This document shows, in pieces, positions 15,660 to 24,900 of a stretch of DNA of 64,000 nt. The stretch covers positions 62,001 to 126,000 of the forward strand of contig CAVPTL010000009.1 in assembly GCA_963708725.1 (NCBI GenBank). The letters are read 5' to 3'. Positions within the stretch are counted from its first letter, which is position 1. Each line of letters starts with the position of its first letter. The notes under the pieces are model-generated. The model searched no databases, was not told the origin of the DNA, and saw only the letters and a program-made list of their open reading frames with translations. Source of the stretch: CAVPTL01 sp963708725 (GTDB lineage: Bacteria > Actinomycetota > Thermoleophilia > Gaiellales > JAICJC01). The translations under genes were made by a program, and so were the position numbers.

Positions 15660-17098
15660 CGGTGGTGATCGACGGGCGCAGCTTGACGGTGGCGGACATG
15701 GTTGCCGTCGGCCGCGAACACGAGCCGGTGGCGCTGGCGCCCGCCGCGATCGACTCGATGGCGGCGGCTCGCCGAGCGCTCGAGGGCGCGGTCGCCGCCG
15801 GGCATCGCATCTATGGCGTCTCGACGGCCGCGGGGGCGCTCCAGCGGGTCGATCTGGGCGCGTCTGAGACCCGTGATTTCAACCGGCTGATGCTACAGAA
15901 CTGCCGCGTCGGGATGGGCCCTCCAGCTTCCCGCGAGATCGTGCGCGGCACGCTGCTTCGGCTTGCGAACAATCTCGCCCGCGGGATCACCGGCGTGCGG
16001 CCCGAACTCGCCCAACTGATCGTCCAGGCGGTGAACGAGGACTGGCAGATCGAGGTGCGGATACTGGGCTCGGTCGGTCAGGCCGATCTGGTGCCGATGT
16101 CGGAGCTGATGACCCAGCTGCTCGACATCGCCGAGTTCACACTCGAGGCCGGCGAGGGCATGGCGGTGATCGACAACAACGCGTTTTCGACCGCCATCGC
16201 GAGCTTTGCGTTCCACGACCTCGAGCGACTCGCCGATGCGCTCGACGTCGCTGCCGCGCTGGAGATGGAGGGCTATCTCGCCAACCCGTCGACCCTTCAC
16301 CGCATCCTGTCCGAGCGGCCGTATGCCGGGCTTGCCGAGTCGGCTGACCGGCTGCGCAAACTGCTCGACGGCAGCTGGATCTGGCGTGCCGGCGTGCCTC
16401 GAAACCTCCAGGATCCTCTGACCTACCGCTGTATCCCTCAGATCCATGGAGCCCTGCGTGACACGCTCGGGTTTGCCCGCGGTCAGCTGGGAGTCGAGCT
16501 CAACGCCGCCCAGAGCAACCCCCTGGTCGACGTCGCCGCCGAGCAGGTGGTCACGGTGGGCTGCTTCGACATCCTGCCGCTGGCCGCCGCGCTGGACTAC
16601 GCAAGGATCGCGCTGGCGCCGGTGCTGACGAGTGCCAACGAACGGATGATGAAGCTGCTGCATACCGGCTACTCGGGGCTGCCGGCGGGGCTCTCGACAG
16701 CCGCCGACCGTGGCCACGACGGCTTCACGGAGTTTGGGGTGGCGGGCCAGTCGCTGGTTGCCGAAGCGCGGCTGCTGGCCGCACCCGTGTCGTTCGAGAT
16801 GGCCAGCGTGACGCAGGCCGAGGGCATCGAGGACCGCACCACCATGGCCCCGTTGGCCGGCCGCCGGCTGGCCGAGATGGTCGGGCTGGGGGAGATGCTC
16901 GTCGCCCTGGAGTTGGTGGTGGCCGCGCAGGCGATCGATCTTCGACCTGGCGCCGTGCTCGGCGCCGGCACGCGAGAGGCGTATCAGCGGGTGCGAACCT
17001 GTCTTCCCGCACTGCTCACCGGTGAGCCGATTCCCGCTGACATCGATGAAGTGATTTCGCTCGTGAGGGCCGGGTCACTTAGCAATATTTGTCGCTAG
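15656..17098 (+). CDS. Aromatic amino-acid lyase homologue lacking the MIO triad
   Basis: 480 residues, GTG start overlapping HutF-like by 4 bp. The all-helical histidine/phenylalanine ammonia-lyase fold is evident: IYGVSTAAG (catalytic-type Tyr53), DPLTYRCIPQIHGAL (254-267), ELNAAQSNPLV and IEDRTTM near the end. In ammonia-lyases the electrophile MIO forms from Ala-Ser-Gly in GSVGASGDLAPL; here residues 138-147 are GSVGQADLVP, one residue shorter with no Ser, so MIO cannot form. INGTQxSTA is also IDNNAFSTA. Ergothionase, which eliminates trimethylamine from ergothioneine, is a MIO-free member of this superfamily. Elimination of a better leaving group than ammonia (e.g. trimethylamine) is therefore the best inference. 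Confidence 0.85.
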   Translation: MTVVIDGRSLTVADMVAVGREHEPVALAPAAIDSMAAARRALEGAVAAGHRIYGVSTAAGALQRVDLGASETRDFNRLMLQNCRVGMGPPASREIVRGTLLRLANNLARGITGVRPELAQLIVQAVNEDWQIEVRILGSVGQADLVPMSELMTQLLDIAEFTLEAGEGMAVIDNNAFSTAIASFAFHDLERLADALDVAAALEMEGYLANPSTLHRILSERPYAGLAESADRLRKLLDGSWIWRAGVPRNLQDPLTYRCIPQIHGALRDTLGFARGQLGVELNAAQSNPLVDVAAEQVVTVGCFDILPLAAALDYARIALAPVLTSANERMMKLLHTGYSGLPAGLSTAADRGHDGFTEFGVAGQSLVAEARLLAAPVSFEMASVTQAEGIEDRTTMAPLAGRRLAEMVGLGEMLVALELVVAAQAIDLRPGAVLGAGTREAYQRVRTCLPALLTGEPIPADIDEVISLVRAGSLSNICR

Positions 17099-17170
17099 CT
17101 ACAACCAACAGCCACACCTGAAAACCACTACAGTGGGCGCTTGCCGGCCATTTCAAGGGAGAGCCACACG

Positions 17171-19330
17171 ATGTCGACTGTCCAGGACCGCCCTGACGGG
17201 GCGGAGAGTCGCAGGCTCTCCGAACTGTTCGCCGAGAATATCTTCTCGCTGAGTACGTTACGCGAGTACGTCTCAGAACTCACCTATGCGCAGATCAAGG
17301 GTGTGATCCTGCGGCAGGAGCCGATCGACCACGACACCGCCGAGCACATGGCCCAGGCGATGATCGAGTGGGCGATGGCGAAGGGTGTCACCCACTACAC
17401 CCACTGGTTTCATCCGCTCACGGGCGCCTCGGCCGAGAAGCACGACGCGTTCTTCAAGCCCAGTCTGAACCTCGAGTTCGCGGGCATCGAGAGTCTGTCG
17501 GCGTCCGAGCTCGTCCAGCGCGAGCCGGACGGTTCCAGCTTCCCGTCAGGTGGGCTGCGGGCGACGCATGAGGCCCGAAGCTACACGATCTGGGACCCGT
17601 CGTCGCCGGCCTTCATTCTCGAGACACCCAACGGAAAGACGCTGTACGTCCCGGCGGTGTTCATCTCCTACACCGGTGAATCGCTCGACTACAAGACGCC
17701 CCTGCTGAAGGCAAACACCGCACTCAATGCCGCCGCCACCCGGGTCTGTCACTACTTCGACGAGTCGGTCACCCACGTGTTTTCGACGCTCGGCTGGGAG
17801 CAGGAGTACTTCCTCGTCGACGAGCAGTTCGTCAACGCCCGCCCCGATCTGCTGCTGGCCGGCCGCACGGTCTTTGGCGGCAAGTCGGCCAAGGGCCAGC
17901 AGATGGACGATCACTACTTTGGATCGATTCCGGTGCGGGTCGAGGAGTTCATGAAGGAGTTCGAGCTGGAGGCGCTCAAGCTGGGAATCCCGATCGTCAC
18001 CCGTCACAACGAGGTCGCGCCGGGCCAGTACGAGTGCGCGCCGATGTTCGAGGAGACCAACGTCGCCGTCGATCACAACCTGCTGGTGATGGACATCATG
18101 CAGAAGATCGCGATCAAGCACCGGTTCCGGATCCTGTTTGGAGAAAAGCCGTTTGCAGGTCTCAATGGAAACGGGAAGCACAACAACTGGTCGCTGGCCA
18201 ACAGTCACGGCAAGGTGCTGCTCTCACCGGGTGACAATCCCGGTGCAAACCTGCAGTTCCTGACCTTCTTCATCAACGTGATCAAGGCGGTCAACGACAA
18301 CGAGGAGCTGCTGCGGGCGAGCATCGCCAGCGCGGGCAACGATCATCGCCTGGGAGCCAACGAGGCGCCACCGGCCATCATCTCGATCTTCACGGGCACG
18401 CTGCTCGAGCAGGTGCTGGCGGATTTCAAGGCCGGGGGATTGGCATCTGGTGGTGCTCCCGACGAAGATGTGATCGATCTCAAGCTGACCAAAATCCCTG
18501 CAATTCCCAAGGATCAGACCGATCGCAACCGCACCTCGCCGTTTGCGTTTACCGGCAATCGCTTCGAGTTTCGCGCGGTCGGGGCATCGGCCAACTGTGC
18601 GGCGCCGATGACGACGCTCAACACGATCGTCGCAAACCAGCTGGCCGCCTTCAGCGCCGAGGTCGACCGCCGCGCTCAGGACGATCCGAACACCGACCAG
18701 ATCATCGTCGACCTGCTCCGAGGCTACATGCCCGAGGTCGAGCGGGTGGTGTTCAACGGCAACGGCTACTCGCCGGAGTGGGAGCTGGAGGCGGCGGCGC
18801 GGGGACTTTCCAACAACAAGACGACGCCCGCGGCCCTCCCGGCAATGATCTCGGACCAGGCGAGGGAGGTGTTCGGGGCCCAGAACGTGTTCAGCGAGCG
18901 CGAACTGCACAGCCGCTACGACGTGCTGCTGGAGAACTACACGAACACGGTCGTGATCGAGGCTGATCTGCTCGAGGAGCTGAGCCGTACGCACGTGCTT
19001 CCCGCCGCCTATGCGGCGATCAACCAGCTGAGCGAGACCCACCGGAACCTCACCGCGTTGGGGCTCGAGACCGAGGCCCAGGGCGTGGTTTCCCAGGTGA
19101 GCGCGATCGCCGAGCAGGCCACCATGCTGACCAACGGTCTGATGGAGCTGGCGGTGGCGAGATCCGCGGCCGACGCGATCAGCGACACCGCCGCTATCGC
19201 GGGCGCCTACTGCGATCGGGTCAAGCCGCTGTTCGACTCGACCCGCGCGTGCATCGACGCCCTGGAGGCACTCGTCGACGACAAGCTGTGGACGCTACCG
19301 AAGTACCGCGAACTGCTGTTTTTGCGCTGA
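17171..19330 (+). CDS. glnN: Glutamine synthetase type III
   Basis: 719 residues from ATG 17171 (AAGGGAGA upstream; a longer in-frame ATG at 17141 has no such site). Length and motifs are those of GSIII: THYTHWFHPLTGASAEKHDAF, FPSGGLRATHEARSYTIWD, EQEYFLVD, PGQYECAPMFE, FAGLNGNGKHNNWSLAN and NRTSPFAFTGNRFEFRA, with a helical C-terminal region. It forms glutamine from glutamate, ammonia and ATP as a double hexameric ring. It lies 72 bp after the hut-like operon on the same strand, so it could capture ammonia released by that pathway; it probably has its own promoter. Confidence 0.95.
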   Translation: MSTVQDRPDGAESRRLSELFAENIFSLSTLREYVSELTYAQIKGVILRQEPIDHDTAEHMAQAMIEWAMAKGVTHYTHWFHPLTGASAEKHDAFFKPSLNLEFAGIESLSASELVQREPDGSSFPSGGLRATHEARSYTIWDPSSPAFILETPNGKTLYVPAVFISYTGESLDYKTPLLKANTALNAAATRVCHYFDESVTHVFSTLGWEQEYFLVDEQFVNARPDLLLAGRTVFGGKSAKGQQMDDHYFGSIPVRVEEFMKEFELEALKLGIPIVTRHNEVAPGQYECAPMFEETNVAVDHNLLVMDIMQKIAIKHRFRILFGEKPFAGLNGNGKHNNWSLANSHGKVLLSPGDNPGANLQFLTFFINVIKAVNDNEELLRASIASAGNDHRLGANEAPPAIISIFTGTLLEQVLADFKAGGLASGGAPDEDVIDLKLTKIPAIPKDQTDRNRTSPFAFTGNRFEFRAVGASANCAAPMTTLNTIVANQLAAFSAEVDRRAQDDPNTDQIIVDLLRGYMPEVERVVFNGNGYSPEWELEAAARGLSNNKTTPAALPAMISDQAREVFGAQNVFSERELHSRYDVLLENYTNTVVIEADLLEELSRTHVLPAAYAAINQLSETHRNLTALGLETEAQGVVSQVSAIAEQATMLTNGLMELAVARSAADAISDTAAIAGAYCDRVKPLFDSTRACIDALEALVDDKLWTLPKYRELLFLR

Positions 19331-19339
19331 CCTCAGCGC
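19324..19339. terminator. Inverted repeat GCGCTGA-CC-TCAGCGC between convergent genes
   Basis: Perfect 7-bp inverted repeat containing the glnN stop (19328-19330) and the cupin stop (19333-19335). The T-run TTTTTG precedes it on the plus strand, so it is not a classical intrinsic terminator in either direction. Confidence 0.35.
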
Positions 19340-19773
19340 GCGGGGGTGAGGCCGTGGCGGAGCATCACCGTGACGATTGCGGCGGGATCCGGCGGGCCAC
19401 CGGCGGCGGCCTTGATCACCTCGGCCAGCTCTCGGAAGTAGTCGGGGCCGAGGATGCCAGGCGTGATGATCGCAAGTGATGTCGAGTCGGCCTCACCGAG
19501 GTTCTCGAAGTGGTGGACAACGCCTCGCGGGATACAGAGGACGTCCCCAGGGCCGACGTCGACGGGCTCACCGGCGATCGTCCAGGTGAGCACGCCGGCG
19601 AGCCCGTAGATCGTCTCCTCGTAGCCATCGTGGCTGTGGGCGACCGGCACCCGCGCCCCCGCGGGAACATCGAACTCGAACATCGCGACCGACCCCGCCG
19701 ACTCCTCGCCCTCCAACCGAAACCGGATGGTCAGTGGCCCCAACCTGAGCTCGTCGTTGATATCCGTTGTCAT
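19333..19773 (-). CDS. Cupin-domain protein
   Basis: 146 residues from ATG 19773, chosen over an ATG at 19830 because AAGGGA lies 7-12 bases upstream and because the upstream region holds a likely MarR operator. A single cupin barrel: VPVAHSHDGYEETIYGLAG (motif 1, with His, His and Glu metal ligands) and PGDVLCIPRGVVHHFEN (motif 2, His). A helical tail ends in VMLRHGLTPAR. Such small cupins bind a metal or small molecule; the function is unknown. It is divergent from a MarR regulator with the palindromic operator between them, so it is probably repressed by that regulator. Confidence 0.8.
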   Translation of the reverse strand: MTTDINDELRLGPLTIRFRLEGEESAGSVAMFEFDVPAGARVPVAHSHDGYEETIYGLAGVLTWTIAGEPVDVGPGDVLCIPRGVVHHFENLGEADSTSLAIITPGILGPDYFRELAEVIKAAAGGPPDPAAIVTVMLRHGLTPAR

Positions 19774-19796
19774 CGTCTCGTCCCTTCCGGCGTGTG

Positions 19797-19811
19797 GTAA
19801 AGTCGCTTTAC
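19797..19811. promoter_or_regulatory. MarR-type operator GTAAAG-TCG-CTTTAC
   Basis: Perfect 15-bp inverted repeat between the cupin and MarR genes, 18 bp before the MarR start. A second half-site, CACTTTACC, lies at 19841-19849 inside the beginning of the MarR reading frame. Typical position for autoregulation and control of the divergent cupin gene. Confidence 0.6.
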
Positions 19812-19828
19812 AATAGACGTTCGAGCTC

Positions 19829-20293
19829 ATGCCGTCAAGTCACTTTACCAAAATCACCACAGACCAACCTCTTGGCCCGCCCCTGATCGGTGCGCTCTTG
19901 CGCCGGCCGTACGAGGCGGTGCGACGCAACATGCTCAAGCGCCTACACGAACACGGATTCACCGACCTCGACCAGGCCCATCTGACCGTGCTCCAGTACC
20001 CCGGGCCACAGGGACGGCGGCCATCCGCACTCGCGGCAGAGCTTCGCATCAGCAAGCAGGCGCTCAACTACCTGCTCGGCCAACTCGAAGCCGGCGGCTA
20101 TGTCGAACGCCTCGCAGATCCCGACGATCTGCGTTCCAAGCGACTGGCTCTCACCGAAAAAGGCGTCGAGGCCGGACACGTGATCCGCACCGCGGTTGAC
20201 GAGATGGAAACCATCTGGGCAACCCAACTCGGCGCGAAGCGCTTCGCGCAGCTGCGCGCCCTACTGGTCGACCTCAACGACGGGCTTGAATAA
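19829..20293 (+). CDS. MarR-family transcriptional regulator
   Basis: 154 residues. Winged helix-turn-helix in the centre (LTVLQYPGPQGRRPSALAAELRISKQALNYLLGQLEAGGYVERLADPDDLRSKRLALTEKG is represented by its key points: helix ALAAELRISKQALNYLLGQL and wing with DPDDLRSKR near 90-100). N- and C-terminal helices form the dimer interface. The divergent cupin gene and the operator at 19797-19811 make local autoregulation likely. Its TAA stop lies inside a palindromic repeat shared with the convergent Rieske gene. Confidence 0.85.
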   Translation: MPSSHFTKITTDQPLGPPLIGALLRRPYEAVRRNMLKRLHEHGFTDLDQAHLTVLQYPGPQGRRPSALAAELRISKQALNYLLGQLEAGGYVERLADPDDLRSKRLALTEKGVEAGHVIRTAVDEMETIWATQLGAKRFAQLRALLVDLNDGLE

Positions 20294-20317
20294 ATGGTGC
20301 CAGGCACCATTTATTCA
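20287..20317. repeat. Dispersed palindrome, family A copy 2
   Basis: 31 bp, identical to 4760-4790. It provides TAA stops to both convergent neighbours (plus strand 20291-20293, minus strand 20311-20313). Confidence 0.9.
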
Positions 20318-21417
20318 CCGCGCTCGGCCCGGTAGCGGGAGTAGAAGCCGTCGAGCAGCGAGTCCTTCTCGGCAAGCACCCCGCGGGTGAACGCCCGCGA
20401 GCGGATCCCGCGCTGAACCCGCTCGCACACCACGTAGTCCTGACCAGCGACCAGCTCCACAAAGTCCACGATCTCGGCCGGGTCGAATCCCTCGGCCGCG
20501 ATCACCTCGGGCTCGAACAGGTACTCGGTGATCACGGTCGTATGGCCGGCGTCACGCGGCAACAGCACCGTCGAGATCGCCCCGGTGCCGGTCACGTCGA
20601 TGAACATGTTCGGGTAGACCGTGCACCCGTACAGCGACGTCTCGTCTTCAGAAGTCATGCCCGGTAGCACCGGGAGGTGTGACCGGCCGGTGCTGGTGAA
20701 GCTGTTTCCCCCGTCCAGGATATCCATGCCGCCGTCGGGGCGGTCGGCGTCATACACCTCGCCGCCGCGAAACCCGGGGATGACCTGGACGAGCTCGGGA
20801 TGCACGGTCGGGCAGTGCAGACACTCGTTGTAATTGTCGATCAGGATTTTCCAGTTGGCCTTCACCTCGTTCACCGTCCTGTGCCCGATCCGCAACCCGT
20901 CGAGGTTGAAGCGGGCGAAGGACAGTGGTGAATCCGGGTGGTTGCGAAGCGACTCCTCGAGCGGCACCGGGTCGGGGTCGAGGTACACGAACAGAAAGCC
21001 CTGCCAGGTATCCACCGAGATCGGCCACAGGCTGAGCGAGTCGCGGTCGATCTCGTCCTTGGCGACGTTCGGGGTGCCGATCAGCTTCCCCTCGAACGAG
21101 TACGCCCACGCGTGGTAGGGGCATTTGATGGCGCCCTTCATGCGTCCCGCGTGGTCGTCACACAGCCGCGAGCCTCTGTGCCGGCAGACGTTGTAGAAAC
21201 CGCGCAGGTCGCCGTCCTTGGTGCGAACCACGATCACGCTCTCACCGGCGACATCGACTGCGACGAAGTCGCCTGGCTCGTCCAGGCCCTCGGCGCGACC
21301 GGCGTAAAACCAGTTGCGGGCAAAGATCCGCTCACGCTCGAGATCGAAGACCTCAACCGCGTGGTAATCGCGTCCGGGCAGCGTGGTTCGCTCCCGTGAC
21401 GCCGTTGACTCACTCAT
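20311..21417 (-). CDS. Rieske [2Fe-2S] oxygenase, quaternary-amine demethylase-like alpha subunit
   Basis: 368 residues. Rieske centre Cys78-x-His80 (NVCRHRGSRL) and Cys99-x2-His102 (CPYHAWAYS). Mononuclear iron region NWKILIDNYNECLHCPTVHPEL (Glu198, His201, His206) and a C-terminal QDYVVCERVQRG as third-ligand segment. LPGRDYHAVEVFDLERERIF at the start and the Glu in the DNYNEC bridge are typical of the group containing choline monooxygenase, glycine betaine monooxygenase (GbcA), stachydrine demethylase and carnitine oxygenase CntA. It needs a reductase, not found here. A quaternary ammonium substrate is probable. A good AGGAGGG site precedes ATG 21417. Confidence 0.8.
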   Translation of the reverse strand: MSESTASRERTTLPGRDYHAVEVFDLERERIFARNWFYAGRAEGLDEPGDFVAVDVAGESVIVVRTKDGDLRGFYNVCRHRGSRLCDDHAGRMKGAIKCPYHAWAYSFEGKLIGTPNVAKDEIDRDSLSLWPISVDTWQGFLFVYLDPDPVPLEESLRNHPDSPLSFARFNLDGLRIGHRTVNEVKANWKILIDNYNECLHCPTVHPELVQVIPGFRGGEVYDADRPDGGMDILDGGNSFTSTGRSHLPVLPGMTSEDETSLYGCTVYPNMFIDVTGTGAISTVLLPRDAGHTTVITEYLFEPEVIAAEGFDPAEIVDFVELVAGQDYVVCERVQRGIRSRAFTRGVLAEKDSLLDGFYSRYRAERGE

Positions 21418-21550
21418 CGTTTGCCCTCCTAGAGCAGCGCTTACTCGCGTCTACTCTAGTTCACACGTCGGCGCCGCCGGCGGGGAGGGCGACGGATCTG
21501 TCGTTCGGCGAGATTCGCTTTGAGCCCGTCCAGAAGCACGCACAGCACCG

Positions 21551-21919
21551 TTAGTTCCCGTCCCCAGCGGCGTGAACGACCGCCGACCCGAGGGTGGTCT
21601 CGACCCACCACGGATACGGCTCGTATTCACCCTCGTCGTTCAGCACCGAGGCGTAGGCGAAGGCTTGCGCGTGACCCGCGCTCAACGACCCATTGCCGGA
21701 GACGTGCGCATGCGCCGCCCACGCTCCGTCGCCACTTTGGTAGTTGTGTCCGGCCGAGCCGTGGGCGAGCACGATCTCGCCGCCGGGCTGCACCTGTGCG
21801 ATGACGACCGCGAAGGTCGCACTCGTCTCGTCGGCGTCCCACTGACTGATCGGCCCGGTCACCTCGACCATCCTGCCGTTTGCCCGTAGCACCAGATTTG
21901 CGTCCACCCTGGAGATCAT
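21551..21919 (-). CDS. Hypothetical small protein
   Basis: 122 residues; no family recognised. AGGAAGGGAG precedes ATG 21919. The sequence alternates short beta-like stretches (MVEVTGPISQWDADETSATFAVV) with Gly/His/Ala-rich segments (HGSAGHNYQSGDGAWAAHAHV) and ends in an acidic Trp-containing part (EYEPYPWWVETTLG). No signal peptide or membrane span. It lies downstream of the cyclase/ATPase gene on the same strand (42 bp gap). A bead of beta-strand protein is likely; nothing firmer can be said. Confidence 0.6.
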   Translation of the reverse strand: MISRVDANLVLRANGRMVEVTGPISQWDADETSATFAVVIAQVQPGGEIVLAHGSAGHNYQSGDGAWAAHAHVSGNGSLSAGHAQAFAYASVLNDEGEYEPYPWWVETTLGSAVVHAAGDGN

Positions 21920-21961
21920 GATCCGCTCCCTTCCTGCGTTTGTGGCACGTGTGTCATAGTA

Positions 21962-24900
21962 TTAAGGACGTGCGAGGTGCGCGCGAACTTCCCCGGCACG
22001 CACAGAGTTTCCTTTGGCCTCATACAGACCCACCGCGCGCGCGAACGCGGAGCGGGAGTCGTATGCCGACCCGCACTGTTCGAGCACGAAGGCGAGGTCG
22101 GCCGTGGCGTCGGCCTGGAGGTTCGGGCAGTCGGTGGCCATCGCGATCGCCACGGCCTCGCGGGCGAGCACGAGCGCCTTTGCCGACTGACCCCGCCCGG
22201 CGAGCACCCGGGCCCGCACCTGACGCCATGCCGCTTGCGGCCAGGCGTCGTCGGGAGTCGAGATACGGGCGCACCGGCGAGCCAGCCGATCGGCCTCGCG
22301 TTCGCGACCGGCGAGCAGCATGACCTGGGCGAGCGAGCTCTCGGTCGAGGCCAGCACCGCGCGCTCACCGATCTTCTCGAGCATTCTTCGCCCCGCTCGC
22401 AGCTGCCGCTCGGCGCCATCCAGGTTGCCGGCGAGCAGGTCGACGTACACCGCCAGATGCGAGACCGCGGCGTCAACAGTCGGGCTGAACCCGCTGAGCG
22501 CGTCCGCCGCCGCCTCGAGCAGCCGGTAGGCGGTGTCGAACTCGCCGCGCATTGCCTGGAGGCTCGCGAGCGATTGCGTCGCCAGAGCCTGGGCCCAGGG
22601 ATCTTCGCGTAACAGTGCACAGATCTCCTCGCAGCGTGCGATGGCGAGATCGACCGGGGTCGAGCCGACCGCCATCGAGGCCGCCTCCCAGCCGAGTGCG
22701 TCGGACTCCATCCGCAGGTCGCCCGCCGCCCGGGCCTCGTCGGCCGCTCGCCGCCACGCCGGCTCGGCCTCGCCCGAGCGTGCCCGGATCCATGCAAGCA
22801 GCGCGCGCAGGTGCCACAGCCGCGCCAGGCCGGCATGGTCACCGGCGGTGTCGAGCACCCGTTCGAGTCGCGGCCCTTGACGGCGGACGGTGATGGCAAC
22901 CGCATCGGGGTGCACCTGGATGCGCAGCAGCAGGCGCTCGACCTGAGCGCGCGCGGCCAGCGCTGGGTCACCCAGGCGCAAGGCCACCCGGCGGGCCTCC
23001 GACAGGGCTGCGTCGGACTCCCGGAAGCGGCCGGCCTCGCGCAGCACGGCTCCGAGATGGAGCAGCAGCTCGGCCCGGCGGGCATCAGCGGCCGGGTGAA
23101 GCGCCGCCGCTCGCTCGAACAGATTGACGGCGCCACCGCGATCACCGACCTCGAGCGCGCGCCGTCCCGCCCGGGTCAGGTGGCCGGCCGCCCGCGCGGC
23201 GAGCACCGCATCGGCATCCGGGCGGCCGAGCTCGGCGCGATAGCGGTGTGCCTGTTCGAGGTGGTAGCCGGCCATCTCGTCGGGGGCGTACCCGCGGTCT
23301 TTCGCCAGCAGCCACCCGACGTAGGCGACGTGGTAGTCGGCGCGCGTGCGCTTGGCGAGCAGGTCGTAGGCGGCGTCGCGCACCAGAATGTGGGTGAAGC
23401 GGTAGCCGGCCTCGTCGGCGAACTCCGAACGGTCGTCGCGGATCAGCTTTCGGGCGATCAGCGCCGAGAGTGCGGAGTCGACCGTCGTGTGCTGCCCCAC
23501 CAGCGCCTCCACGGCACCGCGGTGGAACCCCCGGCCTTCGATCGCCGCTGCCTCGATCACGCGCCGCTCGTCGCTGGGAAGGGCATCGACGCGGGCCGCG
23601 AGCAGCGCCTGAATCGTCGGCGGAGCGCGGGTCTCAGGGTCATCGGTACGCATCGCCACCAGGTGCTCCAGGAACAGGGGATTGCCTTCGGCTGCCTGCA
23701 TGACATCGCCCCGGCGCACGGGTGTGCGACCGGCGACGAGTTGTCGCACCAGCCGGGCCGACTGCGAGGCGGACAGCGGCTCGACCTGAATCACGCTGCC
23801 GCCCGCACTCCCGCGCGACCACTCGGGGCGCCGCTCGAACAGCTCCCCGCGGGCCGAGCACATGACCAGCACCGGGGCCTCGGCTGTCCGGGCGATGTGG
23901 TCGATCAGGTCGAGCATCGCATCTTCGGCCCAGTGAATGTCGTCGAACACCAGCACCAGCGGCCCGCGCCGGCCAAGCGCCTCGAACAGCCGCCGCATAC
24001 CCCACTGAACTCCCTGCTCGGTGACCGGCGCCGCGTGGGTTCCGGTCACGGCGGCCACCCGCGAGGCAACGAGGGCTGCGTAGGGATCGTCGGCCAGCAC
24101 GCTCACGAGCGGATCGTCTCCCAGACTCGCGGAGAGCGTGGTGACGATCTCGACCAGAGGCCAGTAGGTAATCCCCTCGCCATACGGCAGGCAACGTCCG
24201 ACCAGTACCGAGACGCCGGGGTCGAGCTCGCCCAGGAACTCCTTCAGCAGGCGCGACTTTCCGATCCCCGCCGGGCCGGTCACCGTGACCATGACAGCGT
24301 GGTCGCTGCGAATCGCGCGCCGCAGTCGGGTGTGGAGCATGCGCAGCTCGGTGCGCCGCCCGACCAGCGGACCGGTTGAACCGTGGCTGGTCAGGTCGGT
24401 GGGGTGCTCGACGAGCGCCTCCACCCGCCACACCCGCACCGGCCGGGACTTGCCCTTCAGCGCGAGCGTGCCGTGGGGTCGCATTCGCACCGCACCGGAA
24501 ATCAGGCCACGGGTCTGCGCCCCGACGATCACGGCACCGGCGGGGGCGGCGGCCTGGAGGCGAGCGGCGGTATTGACGGCATCGCCGGCGATGAAGCCGT
24601 CGCCACCACTCGCCACCTTGCCGCTGTTCACCCCGATTCGGACCGTCAGCCCCACCCCGAGGTCGCGCTCGAGCTCGAGATTGAGCGCGGCCATCGCGTC
24701 GCGCATCTCGATCGCGGCACGGACGGCCCGAAGCGCGTCGTCCTCGTGCAGCCTTGGCACACCGAACACCGCCATCACCGCGTCGCCGATGTACTTCTCG
24801 ATCCGGCCTCCGTGACGCTCGAGCGGGCCGCGCATGGCCGCGTAGTAGCGAGTCTGGAGTTCGCGCAGTACCTCGGGGTCGAGACGCTCGCCGAGCGCGG

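Noticed and set aside
10561..17098. Plain histidine-utilisation operon
   Set aside because: The MIO triad is missing in the lyase and fixed residues differ in the hydratase and ring hydrolase, and an extra oxygenase is present.
19324..19339. Classical intrinsic terminator after glnN
   Set aside because: The T-run lies before the stem on the plus strand and becomes A-rich after it on the minus strand, so it does not match a U-tail in either direction.
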